This document shows, piece by piece, positions 10,048 to 18,545 of a DNA stretch of 55,112 nucleotides (the first letter of the stretch is position 1; each line of letters starts with the position of its first letter). A model generated the notes under the pieces. That model had not been told where the DNA came from. It was given only the letters and a program-made list of their open reading frames with translations, and did not search any database. Source of the stretch: JAWLGW01 sp964569055 (lineage in GTDB: Bacteria > Planctomycetota > J058). The DNA is taken from assembly GCA_964569055.1 (NCBI GenBank), contig CAZMSZ010000003.1, positions 1 through 55,112 on the forward strand, in the 5' to 3' direction. Made by a program: the position numbers and the translations under genes.

Positions 10048-11375
10048 GGTTCGCAGGCGGGCTGCTGGCGCTGCTCGGCCTCACGGCGCTGGTCCAGTGG
10101 TTCAAGGGCGAGGAGCCGCAGGAGGGGCGGGCCGAGCTGCTGCTCGCGCTGGGGCTGTTGCTCCTGGGCGCGTGGCTGTCGGGGCGGCTGTTCGAGCGGC
10201 TGCGGCTCCCCAAGCTCACGGGATACCTGGCGCTCGGCCTCCTGGCCGGGCCCTCGCTGCTCGGGCTGGTCTCCAAGGACGCGCAGGCGCACCTCCGCTT
10301 CGTGAACCACCTGGCGGTGTCGCTGATCGCGCTGACCGCGGGCGGCGAGATCCGCCTGGAGTGGCTGCGGGGGCGGGTGCGCCAGCTCGTGACCCTGATC
10401 GTCGTCGACATGACCTTGATCTTCGGCGTGGCGGTCGGGCTGGTGTTCCTGGCCGGCCAGTGGGTGCCGTTCCTGGCCGGTGAGGGGCGGACCACCCTGT
10501 TGGTGGTCGGCCTGCTCCTGGGCTCGGTCATGATCGCCAACAGCCCGACCGTGGTGATCGCGATGCTGAGCGACTACAAGGCCGAGGGGCCGCTCAGCCA
10601 GACCACGCTCGCGGTGACGGTGTGCAAGGACCTGATGCTGATCGTGGCGTTCGCCACGGTGATGGCGGTCTCGCGCAACCTGCTCGACGCCGACGCGGCG
10701 CTCTCGCCGGCGTTCTTGGTCGGCGTCTTCGTGCAGCTGTTCGGCTCGGTCGTCGTGGGCGGCGTGGTCGGCGTCGCCATGGCGTGGTACGTGGGCCGGG
10801 TCGGCGCGCACCTGCCGGCGTTCGTGGTGGGGTGCTGCCTCTTCATCGCGTTCATCGGCCAGGGCAAGCTCGAGGTGGCCGGGCAGGTGGTCCACCTCGA
10901 GCCGCTGCTGATGGCGCTCACGGCCGGGCTCGTGATGGAGAACGTCTGGTCCGAGAAGGCCGAGCCGCTGTTCCACGCGATCGAGGAGACCAGCCTGCCG
11001 GTCTACTGCCTGTTCTTCGCCCTGGCGGGCGCCAAGGTCGACCTCGGCGTGTTCGCGACGCTGGGGGTCTTCTCGGTCGCGCTGTTCGTGGTCCGCCTCG
11101 GCTCGGTGTGGACGGGCGTGCGGCTGGGCTCGTGGATCGCCGGGCTGGAGGGCCCCTGGGTCAACCGGCTGTTCTTGGGGATGATCCCCCAGGCGGGCGT
11201 GTCGTTCGTGCTGCTCTCGCTGATCGCGAGCGCCTACGAGGGCGTGCCGTGGGGCCCGGGGCTCGCCACCACCCTGTTCGGCCTGATCGTGCTCAACGAG
11301 CTGCTGGGCCCGATCGGGTTCCGCTGGGCGCTGATCAGCGCGGGCGAGGTCCAGACGCGGGAGGACGCGGCGTGA
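10044..11375 (+). CDS. CPA2-family cation:proton antiporter (tandem paralogue 1)
   Basis: This 443-residue protein has 11-13 predicted membrane segments and the CPA2 core: RLPKLTGYLALGLLAGPSLLG in TM1-2, a gate-like NSPTVVIAMLSDY..GPLSQTTLAVTVCKDL in the TM4-6 region, and a C-terminal GPWVNRLFLGMIPQAGVSF segment. In KefB-type proteins the equivalents read SSTA and LLFQD, so the ion site carries Asn-Ser-Pro-Thr and Lys-Asp instead. No cytosolic TrkA-N/RCK domain is fused, fitting the separate EIIA and PII-like proteins upstream as regulators. It is coupled to both neighbours by GTGA overlaps. Confidence 0.88.
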   Translation: MRFAGGLLALLGLTALVQWFKGEEPQEGRAELLLALGLLLLGAWLSGRLFERLRLPKLTGYLALGLLAGPSLLGLVSKDAQAHLRFVNHLAVSLIALTAGGEIRLEWLRGRVRQLVTLIVVDMTLIFGVAVGLVFLAGQWVPFLAGEGRTTLLVVGLLLGSVMIANSPTVVIAMLSDYKAEGPLSQTTLAVTVCKDLMLIVAFATVMAVSRNLLDADAALSPAFLVGVFVQLFGSVVVGGVVGVAMAWYVGRVGAHLPAFVVGCCLFIAFIGQGKLEVAGQVVHLEPLLMALTAGLVMENVWSEKAEPLFHAIEETSLPVYCLFFALAGAKVDLGVFATLGVFSVALFVVRLGSVWTGVRLGSWIAGLEGPWVNRLFLGMIPQAGVSFVLLSLIASAYEGVPWGPGLATTLFGLIVLNELLGPIGFRWALISAGEVQTREDAA

Positions 11376-12700
11376 AGCACGCGGCTGGGCTGGTGGCGGT
11401 GCTGGCGCTCGGCGGGCTGGTGCGCGCCTTCGAGGACGACGCGGTCTTCGGCGCGAGCTCGCGCAGCCTGCTCGCGATCGGGCTGCTGCTCCTCGCGGGC
11501 TGGCTCGCCGGCCGCGTGTTCGAGCGGCTGCGCCTGCCGAAGATCACCGGGTTCCTCGCGCTCGGGCTGCTGGTCGGCCCCTCGGCGATCGGGCTGGTCG
11601 ACAAGGAGGTGCTCTCGCACCTGCGGTTCGTGAATCACGTGGCCGTGTCGCTGATCGCGCTCACCGCCGGCGGCGAGATCCGCCTGGACTGGCTGCAGGG
11701 CCGCGTGCGGCAACTGCTGGTCCTGATCAGCGTCCAGACCATCCTCCTGTTCGCCGCGGCCGTCGGGCTGGTGCTCGCCCTCCCGGGCGCGGCGCCGTTC
11801 CTGGCGGGGCACGACCGGACGACCGTGGTGGTGGTCGGGCTGCTCGTGGGCTCGGTCCTGATCGCCAACAGCCCGACCGTGGTGATCGCCATGCTGACCG
11901 ACTACAAGGCCGAGGGGCCGCTCAGCCAGACCACCCTCGCCGTGACGGTGTGCAAGGACCTGCTGCTGATCGTGGCCTTCGCCTCGGTGATGGCCGTGTC
12001 GCGCACCCTGATCGACGAGGCGAGCGAGCTCTCGCCCGCGTTCCTGGTGGGGGTGCTGGTCCAGCTGTTCGGCTCGTTCGTGGTGGGCGGCCTGGCCGGG
12101 GTCGGCATGGCGGCGTACGTCGGCCGGGTCGGCGCGCACCTGCCGGTGTTCGTGGTCGGCTGCTGCCTGCTGGTGGCGTTCGTGGGCCAGGTCTCGCTGA
12201 GCGTCGCGGGCTCGACCGTGCACCTCGAGCCGCTCTTGATGGCGCTCACCGCCGGCCTCGTGATGCAGAACGTGTGGCATGAGAAGACCGAGCCCCTGTT
12301 CCACGCCATCGAGGAGACCAGCCTGCCGGTCTACTGCCTGTTCTTCGCGCTGGCCGGGCTCAAGGTCGACCTCGAGGTGTTCGCGGCCCTGTGGTACATC
12401 TCGGTCGGCCTGTTCGCGCTGCGTCTCGCGCTGACCTGGGTCGGGGTGCGGGCGGGCGCCGCGGCGGCGGGCATGTCGGGGCCCTGGGTGAACAAGCTGT
12501 TCTTGGGCCTCGTGCCGCAGGCGGGCGTGTCGTTCGTGCTCGTGACGGTGATCGCGAGCGCGTTCCAGAGCACCGACTGGGGCCCGGCCCTGGCGACCGC
12601 GCTGTTCGGCATGATCGTGCTCAACGAGCTGCTCGGCCCGATCGGCTTCCGCTGGGCGCTGCTGCGCACCGGCGAGGCGAAGCTGGTCGAGGCGGCCTGA
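11372..12700 (+). CDS. CPA2-family cation:proton antiporter (tandem paralogue 2)
   Basis: This 442-residue protein is strikingly similar along its whole length to the preceding gene product, with long identical blocks (for example SQTTLAVTVCKDL, HAIEETSLPVYCLFFALAG, LNELLGPIGFRWAL). The DNA is also near-identical in these blocks, which suggests a recent tandem duplication or gene conversion. Differences concentrate in the N-terminal 40 residues and in the loop before SPAFLVGV. GTG 11372 overlaps the previous stop as GTGA. The two paralogues could form a heterodimer, since CPA2 transporters work as dimers; this is inference. It is the last gene of the operon, one base from the convergent anti-sigma gene. 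Confidence 0.88.
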   Translation: MKHAAGLVAVLALGGLVRAFEDDAVFGASSRSLLAIGLLLLAGWLAGRVFERLRLPKITGFLALGLLVGPSAIGLVDKEVLSHLRFVNHVAVSLIALTAGGEIRLDWLQGRVRQLLVLISVQTILLFAAAVGLVLALPGAAPFLAGHDRTTVVVVGLLVGSVLIANSPTVVIAMLTDYKAEGPLSQTTLAVTVCKDLLLIVAFASVMAVSRTLIDEASELSPAFLVGVLVQLFGSFVVGGLAGVGMAAYVGRVGAHLPVFVVGCCLLVAFVGQVSLSVAGSTVHLEPLLMALTAGLVMQNVWHEKTEPLFHAIEETSLPVYCLFFALAGLKVDLEVFAALWYISVGLFALRLALTWVGVRAGAAAAGMSGPWVNKLFLGLVPQAGVSFVLVTVIASAFQSTDWGPALATALFGMIVLNELLGPIGFRWALLRTGEAKLVEAA

Positions 12701-12701
12701 G

Positions 12702-15700
12702 TCAGCGCAGCTCGGCCTCGACCGCGGTCGCCGCCTCGCCGCGCGCGAGCAGGCGCACGCGGACCGGGGTGCCCACGCGCAGGCGCTGGAGCGCGCCGGC
12801 GAGCTCGGTCACCTCGGCGTCGGTGCGCGGGACGAGGCGGAGGACCTTACCGTCGTCGAGCCACAACACGCGCCGACTCATGTCGTGGCGCGCGTAGCGG
12901 CCGCTCACGCGGGTGGGCGTGCCTTCGTCGGGCAGCACCGCGTAGGCGTCCTCGACCTCGCGCAGGCCGAGCAGCTCGGCCTCGGCCTCGGCCGGCGCGC
13001 CCCAGCGCGGGTGGCGCGCGACGAGCAGGCCGCCGCGGCGCACCTCACGCACGGTGTAGAGCTGGTGGACCTGCGGGTCGCTCGCCTCGCGCGAGCGGAG
13101 CAGGATCCGCGCCTGCATTCCCGGGCGGAGCGCGCAGGTCTGCGGGGCGAGGAGGCGGCCCGCGCGCGGGAGCGGATCGCGGAGGACCACGTGGTGCTTC
13201 GCCTGACCCGTGGGCAGGATCAGCGCGCCCAGCGGGAGCGTGTCGGGTGCGCGCGGGGCGACCTCTACCCCCGTCACGGCGCCGTCGAGCACGGCCACGT
13301 GCACGCGCGCGCCGGCCCCCATGCGCGCCAGCGCCGCGAGCAGGAGCTGGCGCGTCGGCGCCACGGATGGCGCGAAGGGGTAGGTCCGGCCGTTCACCCG
13401 CAGCTCGTGCTCGCTCCAGGCCTGCAAGCGGCCGCTCACCTCGCTCGCGCGCTCGTCGTCGAGGTCGAGCCGCACGACGGGGCTCGCGAGCGCGAGGTCA
13501 CCGTCGGCGAGGTCGAGCTCGGCCCGCACGACGTGGAGCCCGCCGGCGACGCGGCGCGAGATCGCGAGCTCGATCTCGCCGGCGACGGCCCGCCTCGTCA
13601 GCCACACGTCCTCGCGCCGGGGGAAGCTCCTCGCGCGAGGCCCGCGCTGCACGCGGTCCCAGCCCACGCCCCACCACGGGCGCAGCCCGTAGCGCTCGGC
13701 GTCGAGCTCGACCAGCTCGCCTGGCACGCCCGCGACCTCGATCGTGTCGCCCAGCGAGAGCGCGCTGAAGGCGTCCTCGGGGGCGGGCTCCTCCGGCGGC
13801 TCCGCCGGCGCGGGGGCCTCCGCCGCCGGTTCGGGCCGCGGCCCGGCGCCGAGGCTCTCGGGCTCGACGATCACCGACGGGCCGACCTCCAGCGCGGCGA
13901 CCTCCTCGATCGGGACGGTGATCGTGTCCTTGGGCCCACTCAGCACCATCTGGTCGCCGCGCACGCCGAGCCGGTACCCCTCGAGGACGCGCCCGTCGAC
14001 CAGCCGGACGCGAGCGCGCCCGGGTGCGACGACCCCCCCTGCGCTGCCCGCGACCCGCTCGGCCACCTCGTCGGCCGCGGCGCAGATGCGCAGGGCGCGC
14101 AGCCTCGCGGCGGTCGCCTCGGGGCGCCCCCCGGACGCCCTCCACACCTGCGCCAGCAGCGCCTCCAACCGGTCGCGCAGCTCGCGGGCCTCCTCGAGCC
14201 GCCCCGCCCGCAGCGCACCCACGTACCTGGCGGAGGGCTCCTGCATGCCATTGGCGAGCTGCTGCAGCTCGACCTCGGCCGCGAGGTCGTCGAGGCGCGC
14301 CAGCTCGCCGCCCCAGTACGCGAGCCGCGCGGGGGCGAGCCGGGCCGAGCTCGCATCGAGCTCGGCCCCGAGCTGCGCGACGAGCTGCCGCAGCGCGGTG
14401 GCGCGCCCCTCGCGGGCCAGCTCCGCGGCCTTGGCGAAGCGCGCGCGCAGGTCGGCCTCGAGCGCGCCCTCCTCGCGCCCGCCGCCGAGGGCGTCGATCC
14501 TCGCCCCGAGCGCGGCGAGGGTCGCTTCCCCGCGCGCCAGCTCGAGCTGACGCGCCTCCTGGAAGGCCCGCAGCTCCGCCTCGGCCGTGGCCAGCTCGGC
14601 CGCCAGCCGCTCGCGCTCGGCCGCGAGCTGCTCGCGCTCGGCCTGGACTTCCGCGACCTGCTGGCGCGTCTCCGCGAGGTCGGCGGCCAGCTCGTGCTGC
14701 CTTTGCGCGCCGGTGAACGCCTCCGCCCACCCGACGGCGGCGGCGGCCAGCGCCCCTCCCCCCACCAGCGACACGATCAGAATCGGCCAGCGCCGGCGGC
14801 GCGGCTCGCGGTCTCCTCCCCGCGGCCGCGCCCGCCCGCTCGACGGCGCGCCCGGCCGCACGGTGGCCCGCTCCTCGCAACCGAGCGCGGCGCAGCGGCC
14901 GTGCTCGGCGAAGCAGTCGGCGTGGTGCGGCGCCAGGCACGAGGCGCAGAACGCGGCCTCCGTCCGGTCGAGCGCCGCGTGGCAGTAGCAGCAGTCGAGG
15001 ACCACCCGCACGCGCACGCGGGCGATCGCCGCGCGGTGCGCTCGCTCGCGCGCGGCGCGCTGCTCGGCGCGCGTCCACAGCGCGGTCGGGTCGGGGCAGC
15101 GCGCCAGCGGCAGCTCGAGCGCCTCGCGCAGGCGCGCCGCGACCACCGCGCAGGCGGGGCAGGCCGCGAGGTGGGCGCTCAGGCGGCGCGCGCCGGCCGG
15201 GTCGAGCGTGGCCGCCGCCTCGGCCGCGAGGTCCGCCGCGACCGCCTCGCGCCCGTCGTGCGCTCGCAGCCCGAGCGCGCGGGCGAGCTCCCGCGCGGCG
15301 GTGGCCAGGGGCTCCGCCGGCGCCGGCGGATCGCCGAGGTCGAGCCCGGCCGCGAGCAGCCGGGCGCGCGCCTCGGGGCTGACCCGGGCCAGCGGCGACT
15401 CGGCCTCGCCGCCCTCCTGCGCGGCGCGCGCCTTGTCGAGCAGGCGCAGCGTCTCGGCGCCCGCCGCGACCAGCGCCTCGAGGGCGCGCTGCGCCGGCGC
15501 GTCCTGCTCGTCCGCCTCGCGGAGGAGGGCGAAGGCCGCCTCCTCGAGCGCCTCCTCGGCCAGCGCGGCGTCCCCGAGCAGCGCCAGCAGGTAGCCGAAC
15601 GCGTCGTCGGCGGCGGCCTGCAGGCGCGCCAGCGGGGCGCGCGCGGGCGGCGCCGCCAGGGCGCCCTCGATCCGCTCGCACAGACCGGCGGGGGCGCCGA

Positions 15701-15758
15701 TCGGGATCAGGCGCCGCAGCGCGGTCGCGACCTCGTCCTGCTCGAGCGGCTCAGTCAC
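12702..15758 (-). CDS. Large membrane-anchored anti-sigma-like protein with zinc fingers and a sigma-2-like N-terminus
   Basis: This is a 1018-residue protein. Residues 51-80 (FGYLLALLGDAALAEEALEEAAFALLR) resemble sigma region 2. Residues ~180-210 form a zf-HC2-like finger (H196, C200, C203), typical of zinc anti-sigma factors. A Cys/His cluster at 256-294 (CCYCH..CASC..HHADC..C..C) resembles prokaryotic RING/treble-clef fingers. A transmembrane helix lies near 324-345, followed by a long coiled coil (~350-430). An outside portion with repeated beta-rich modules makes up the last 500 residues. The GTG start overlaps the ECF sigma gene by 8 bases (GTGACTGA). It probably sequesters that sigma factor at the membrane. 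The large C-terminal region is unrecognised and may sense an envelope signal. Confidence 0.75.
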   Translation of the reverse strand: MTEPLEQDEVATALRRLIPIGAPAGLCERIEGALAAPPARAPLARLQAAADDAFGYLLALLGDAALAEEALEEAAFALLREADEQDAPAQRALEALVAAGAETLRLLDKARAAQEGGEAESPLARVSPEARARLLAAGLDLGDPPAPAEPLATAARELARALGLRAHDGREAVAADLAAEAAATLDPAGARRLSAHLAACPACAVVAARLREALELPLARCPDPTALWTRAEQRAARERAHRAAIARVRVRVVLDCCYCHAALDRTEAAFCASCLAPHHADCFAEHGRCAALGCEERATVRPGAPSSGRARPRGGDREPRRRRWPILIVSLVGGGALAAAAVGWAEAFTGAQRQHELAADLAETRQQVAEVQAEREQLAAERERLAAELATAEAELRAFQEARQLELARGEATLAALGARIDALGGGREEGALEADLRARFAKAAELAREGRATALRQLVAQLGAELDASSARLAPARLAYWGGELARLDDLAAEVELQQLANGMQEPSARYVGALRAGRLEEARELRDRLEALLAQVWRASGGRPEATAARLRALRICAAADEVAERVAGSAGGVVAPGRARVRLVDGRVLEGYRLGVRGDQMVLSGPKDTITVPIEEVAALEVGPSVIVEPESLGAGPRPEPAAEAPAPAEPPEEPAPEDAFSALSLGDTIEVAGVPGELVELDAERYGLRPWWGVGWDRVQRGPRARSFPRREDVWLTRRAVAGEIELAISRRVAGGLHVVRAELDLADGDLALASPVVRLDLDDERASEVSGRLQAWSEHELRVNGRTYPFAPSVAPTRQLLLAALARMGAGARVHVAVLDGAVTGVEVAPRAPDTLPLGALILPTGQAKHHVVLRDPLPRAGRLLAPQTCALRPGMQARILLRSREASDPQVHQLYTVREVRRGGLLVARHPRWGAPAEAEAELLGLREVEDAYAVLPDEGTPTRVSGRYARHDMSRRVLWLDDGKVLRLVPRTDAEVTELAGALQRLRVGTPVRVRLLARGEAATAVEAELR

Positions 15759-16344
15759 GGCGGGCCTCCGGCGCGACCGCGAGCAGGTCGCGCAGCTTGT
15801 CGAGGGCGTAGCGCAGGCGGGAGTGGACGGTCCCCTCGGGGGCGCCCACGCAGCGGGCCACCTCGCGGGCGGGCAGCCCCTCGATCACGCGCAGGGTGAC
15901 CACCTCGCGCTGCGCCTCGGGGAGCCGGGCGACGGCGCGAGCCACCCGCTCGGGGTCGGGGCCCTCGTCGCCGTCGACCCTGCGCGCGGCCAGGAGCCGC
16001 ACCTGCCCGAGCGCCCGGCCGGCGGTCTCCTCGCGGCGGCGGTGGTCGCAGGCGAGGTGGCGCACGGCGGCGAGCAGGTAGCCGTCGAGGGCCTCGGGGG
16101 CGCGCAGGCGCGCGCGCCGGCGCCACACCCGCACGAACGCCTCCTGGAGCAGGTCCTCCGCCAGGGCGGCGTCGCCGGTGATCGCGAGCGCCAGGCGGTA
16201 GCCGCGCGGGCCGACCCGCCGGTAGGTCTCGGTGAAGGCGAGCGCGTCGTCGTCCGCGGCGCCCGCTGTGGCTTGGAGGGCGCGCTCGCCCAAGGTCCCC
16301 ACCCCGTTCATACCCCGCTGCACGAACACCGACCCGCCGCGCAT
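15751..16344 (-). CDS. ECF-type RNA polymerase sigma factor
   Basis: This ~197-residue protein has sigma region 2 (YRLALAITGDAALAEDLLQEAFVRVWRR, then LDGYLLAAVRHLACDHRRR) and region 4 (LPEAQREVVTLRVIEGLPAREVARCVGAPEGTVHSRLRYALDKLRDLL, with the helix-turn-helix). No region 3 is present, as in ECF factors. It is translationally coupled to the zinc-finger membrane protein that follows, the classical sigma/anti-sigma arrangement. Start choice is uncertain: ATG 16344 begins inside a TTAGAT -10-like hexamer, and a second in-frame ATG at 16311 (MNGVGTL) would leave a short leader and still include all conserved regions. Confidence 0.9.
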   Translation of the reverse strand: MRGGSVFVQRGMNGVGTLGERALQATAGAADDDALAFTETYRRVGPRGYRLALAITGDAALAEDLLQEAFVRVWRRRARLRAPEALDGYLLAAVRHLACDHRRREETAGRALGQVRLLAARRVDGDEGPDPERVARAVARLPEAQREVVTLRVIEGLPAREVARCVGAPEGTVHSRLRYALDKLRDLLAVAPEARRD

Positions 16345-16524
16345 CTAACGAATTCGAGGCGGCCGGCTCCACGCGGTCTCGCGTGGGAAGGAAGTGAGAC
16401 GAATGGCGCGAAGCGGAACGAGCCGCAGGGTCGGTGGCACGATCGCTTCTCGCGCTAAGTCGCGTCGTCCCAGTCGGTTTTCGCTTATCGTTCCGCAGGC
16501 CTGGGGGTTGCTCCGCAGTGGGCC

Positions 16525-17370
16525 ATGTCCACCCCGGCGCACTTCAAGCTGCTCCAGGAGCTCGGCCGCGGCTCGGCCGGCCGGATCCACCTCGCCCTCG
16601 ACGTGGAGCGCGACCGCCTGGTGGCGGTCAAGCACCTCTCCGAGGACGCGGTCTCGCGCCACAAGAACGCGGTCGCCCGCTTCATGCGCGAGGTGCGGAT
16701 CCTGAGCCGGCTCCGCCACCCCAACCTGGTCGAGATCGTCCGCTGCGGCCACGCCGGGGGGCGGCCCTACTTCGCCATGGAGTACGTGGAGGGCCAGACG
16801 CTCGCGGCGCTGCTGGCGCGCGCCCCCATGGACCTCGAGCCCGCGCTGCGCTTGACCGAGCGCCTGGCCCGCGCGCTCGACTACATCCACCGCCACGGGA
16901 TCGTGCACCGCGACGTCAAGCCCGCGAACATCCTGCTCGACGCCCACGGCGTGCCCAAGCTGGCCGACTTCGGCCTGGCGCACGACGCGGGCGAGGTCGA
17001 CATGGGCCTGACCGCCTCGGGCACCGCGGTCGGCACGCTGCGCTACTGCTCCCCCGAGCAGTGCGCCGGCGCCAGCCACAAGGTCGACGGCCGGGCCGAC
17101 ATCTACGCGCTGGGCCTGATCCTGGCGACCGCGCTCACCCGCCGCTTCCCCGAGTGCCCCGAGTCCATGCAGGACCTGCGCGGCCGCTTCGAGCGCGACT
17201 ACCGCCGCCCGCTCACCCGGCGCCTGGTCCCCGAGGACGTGATCGCCGTGTGCCGCAAGGCCATGCGCTTCGACCCCGCCAAGCGCTACCAGACCGCCAA
17301 GGAGCTGGCCCGCGAGCTGCGCCGCATTCGCCGCGAGCTGGCCGCGCGCCAGAGCCGGTTAGCGTCGTAG
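16525..17370 (+). CDS. Soluble Hanks-type Ser/Thr protein kinase (kinase domain only)
   Basis: This 281-residue protein is a bare PknB-type kinase: P-loop GRGSAG (14-19), catalytic Lys36 in VAVKHL, Glu56 of helix C, HRDVKPAN with Asp130, and DFG Asp148, all intact. The activation segment ends in GTLRYCSPEQ. No transmembrane helix, PASTA or TPR domain is present, so it should be cytosolic. It lies divergent from the ECF sigma gene and could belong to that regulon, though the sequence does not prove it. Its TAG stop directly abuts the stop of the convergent SDR gene (TAGCTA, 17368-17373). Confidence 0.92.
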   Translation: MSTPAHFKLLQELGRGSAGRIHLALDVERDRLVAVKHLSEDAVSRHKNAVARFMREVRILSRLRHPNLVEIVRCGHAGGRPYFAMEYVEGQTLAALLARAPMDLEPALRLTERLARALDYIHRHGIVHRDVKPANILLDAHGVPKLADFGLAHDAGEVDMGLTASGTAVGTLRYCSPEQCAGASHKVDGRADIYALGLILATALTRRFPECPESMQDLRGRFERDYRRPLTRRLVPEDVIAVCRKAMRFDPAKRYQTAKELARELRRIRRELAARQSRLAS

Positions 17371-18420
17371 CTACTGGCCTCGGCCGCCGAGGAAGTCGTG
17401 GGCGAAGTCGCGCAGGCCGTAGCCCTCGCGCAGGTAGCCGCGCTCCCGTAGCCACGCGACCTGCCGCTCGAGCGCGCGGCGGATCGGGCTGTGGGAGTGG
17501 CCGAGCTCGCGCTGGGCCTTGCGGTCGTCGAGGAACCAGTAGAGCGACATGGCCTCGCTCATGGCGCGGTTGAGCGTGATGTAGGCGCCGCGGTCGACCC
17601 CGAGCACGCCGGCCAGCCGCTCGCTCACCCGCCCCAGCGCGCGGATCCCGCCGCGGGTCAGGGGCACCCGCAGCGGCGGCAGCCCGAGCACGTCGGCCAG
17701 GAGCTCGGCGTAGGCCTGGTTGGTGAGGTTCTCGCCGCCGAGCAGGTAAGCCTCCCCCGCCCGGCCACGCTCCGCGGCCGCCACGTGGCTGCGCGCCACG
17801 TCGGTCACGTCGACCAGGTTGAGCCCGCCCGGCGGGACGAACTGGAGGCGCACGAACGCGAGCCCGACCATGGCCCAGGACGAGTGGAAGTTGCGGTCGC
17901 CCTCCCCCAGGCACAGCGAGGGGTGGAGCGCCACCACCTCCAGCCCCCGGGCCGCCCCCTTGAACACCTCGGCCTCGGCCAGGCACATGGAGGTGACGTG
18001 GAACGAGTGGAACCGCTCGATCGTGGGCGCCCCGCGCTCGTCGACCGGGGTGGGGGTGGTCGTGCCGGCGTAGACCCCCACCGAGCCGGTGTAGATCAGG
18101 CGCCGCACGCCCGCCGCCAGGCAGGCGTCGACCACGTTGCGGGTGCCGATCACGTTCACGTCGTACAGCCGCTGGCCGTGCCGCTCCCACAGGCTCAGCA
18201 CGCCGGCCGCGTGGACCACGACCTCGCGCCCGCGCAGCGCGGCGAGAAGGCTCGCCGGCTCCTCGAGGTCGACCGGGACCTCCTCCACGGTCAGCCCCGC
18301 CAGCCCCTCGCGCGAGCTCCCGGGCCGGACCCCGACCGCCACCTCGTGACCCGCGGCCGCGAACGCGCGGGCCACGTGCCCGCCCACGAACCCGGTCCCC
18401 CCCAGCACGAACACCTTCAT
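17371..18420 (-). CDS. Extended SDR / NAD-dependent epimerase-like protein with altered catalytic dyad
   Basis: This 349-residue protein starts with the Rossmann motif GGTGFVGGH (7-15) and follows the NAD(P)-binding extended SDR layout: DLEEPASL, VVHAAGV, NVIGTRNVVDAC and YTGSVGVY (Ser113). The position that should read Tyr-x-x-x-Lys instead reads His141-V-T-S-Met145 within FHVTSMCLAEA, so both catalytic residues of the SDR dyad appear replaced. Otherwise it resembles dihydroflavonol-4-reductase-like and hopanoid-associated sugar epimerase families. It may be a non-catalytic NAD(P) sensor or use other chemistry. No Shine-Dalgarno is visible; a TAAGAT hexamer ends 9 bases before the ATG, suggesting a leaderless message. 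Confidence 0.82.
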   Translation of the reverse strand: MKVFVLGGTGFVGGHVARAFAAAGHEVAVGVRPGSSREGLAGLTVEEVPVDLEEPASLLAALRGREVVVHAAGVLSLWERHGQRLYDVNVIGTRNVVDACLAAGVRRLIYTGSVGVYAGTTTPTPVDERGAPTIERFHSFHVTSMCLAEAEVFKGAARGLEVVALHPSLCLGEGDRNFHSSWAMVGLAFVRLQFVPPGGLNLVDVTDVARSHVAAAERGRAGEAYLLGGENLTNQAYAELLADVLGLPPLRVPLTRGGIRALGRVSERLAGVLGVDRGAYITLNRAMSEAMSLYWFLDDRKAQRELGHSHSPIRRALERQVAWLRERGYLREGYGLRDFAHDFLGGRGQ

Positions 18421-18429
18421 AGGCGGGGG

Positions 18430-18435
18430 ATCTTA
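18430..18435 (-). promoter_or_regulatory. -10-like element, probable leaderless start of the SDR gene
   Basis: On the minus strand TAAGAT (18435..18430) ends 9 bases before ATG 18420. Transcription would start within a few bases of the start codon. There is no recognisable -35 hexamer and no Shine-Dalgarno sequence. Confidence 0.4.
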
Positions 18436-18545
18436 GTGCAGGAGGCGCCTCCCCGCGCCCTCCGCGGCGGGGCGCCGGAAGGGGCCGGGCCGAGCTTGAC
18501 TGGGGCAGGGTAAAGCGGGACAACGAACGCAGGACGGGAGCGCTC

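Noticed and set aside
17361..17380. A convergent terminator between the soluble kinase and the SDR gene
   Set aside because: The two stop codons abut (TAGCTA) with no intergenic bases, and no stem-loop is visible; it is only noteworthy as extreme compaction.
18496..18520. TTGACT as a -35 element for the FHA-GGDEF gene
   Set aside because: No acceptable -10 hexamer occurs 16-19 bases downstream (the sequence there is GC-rich), so a promoter call is not supported.
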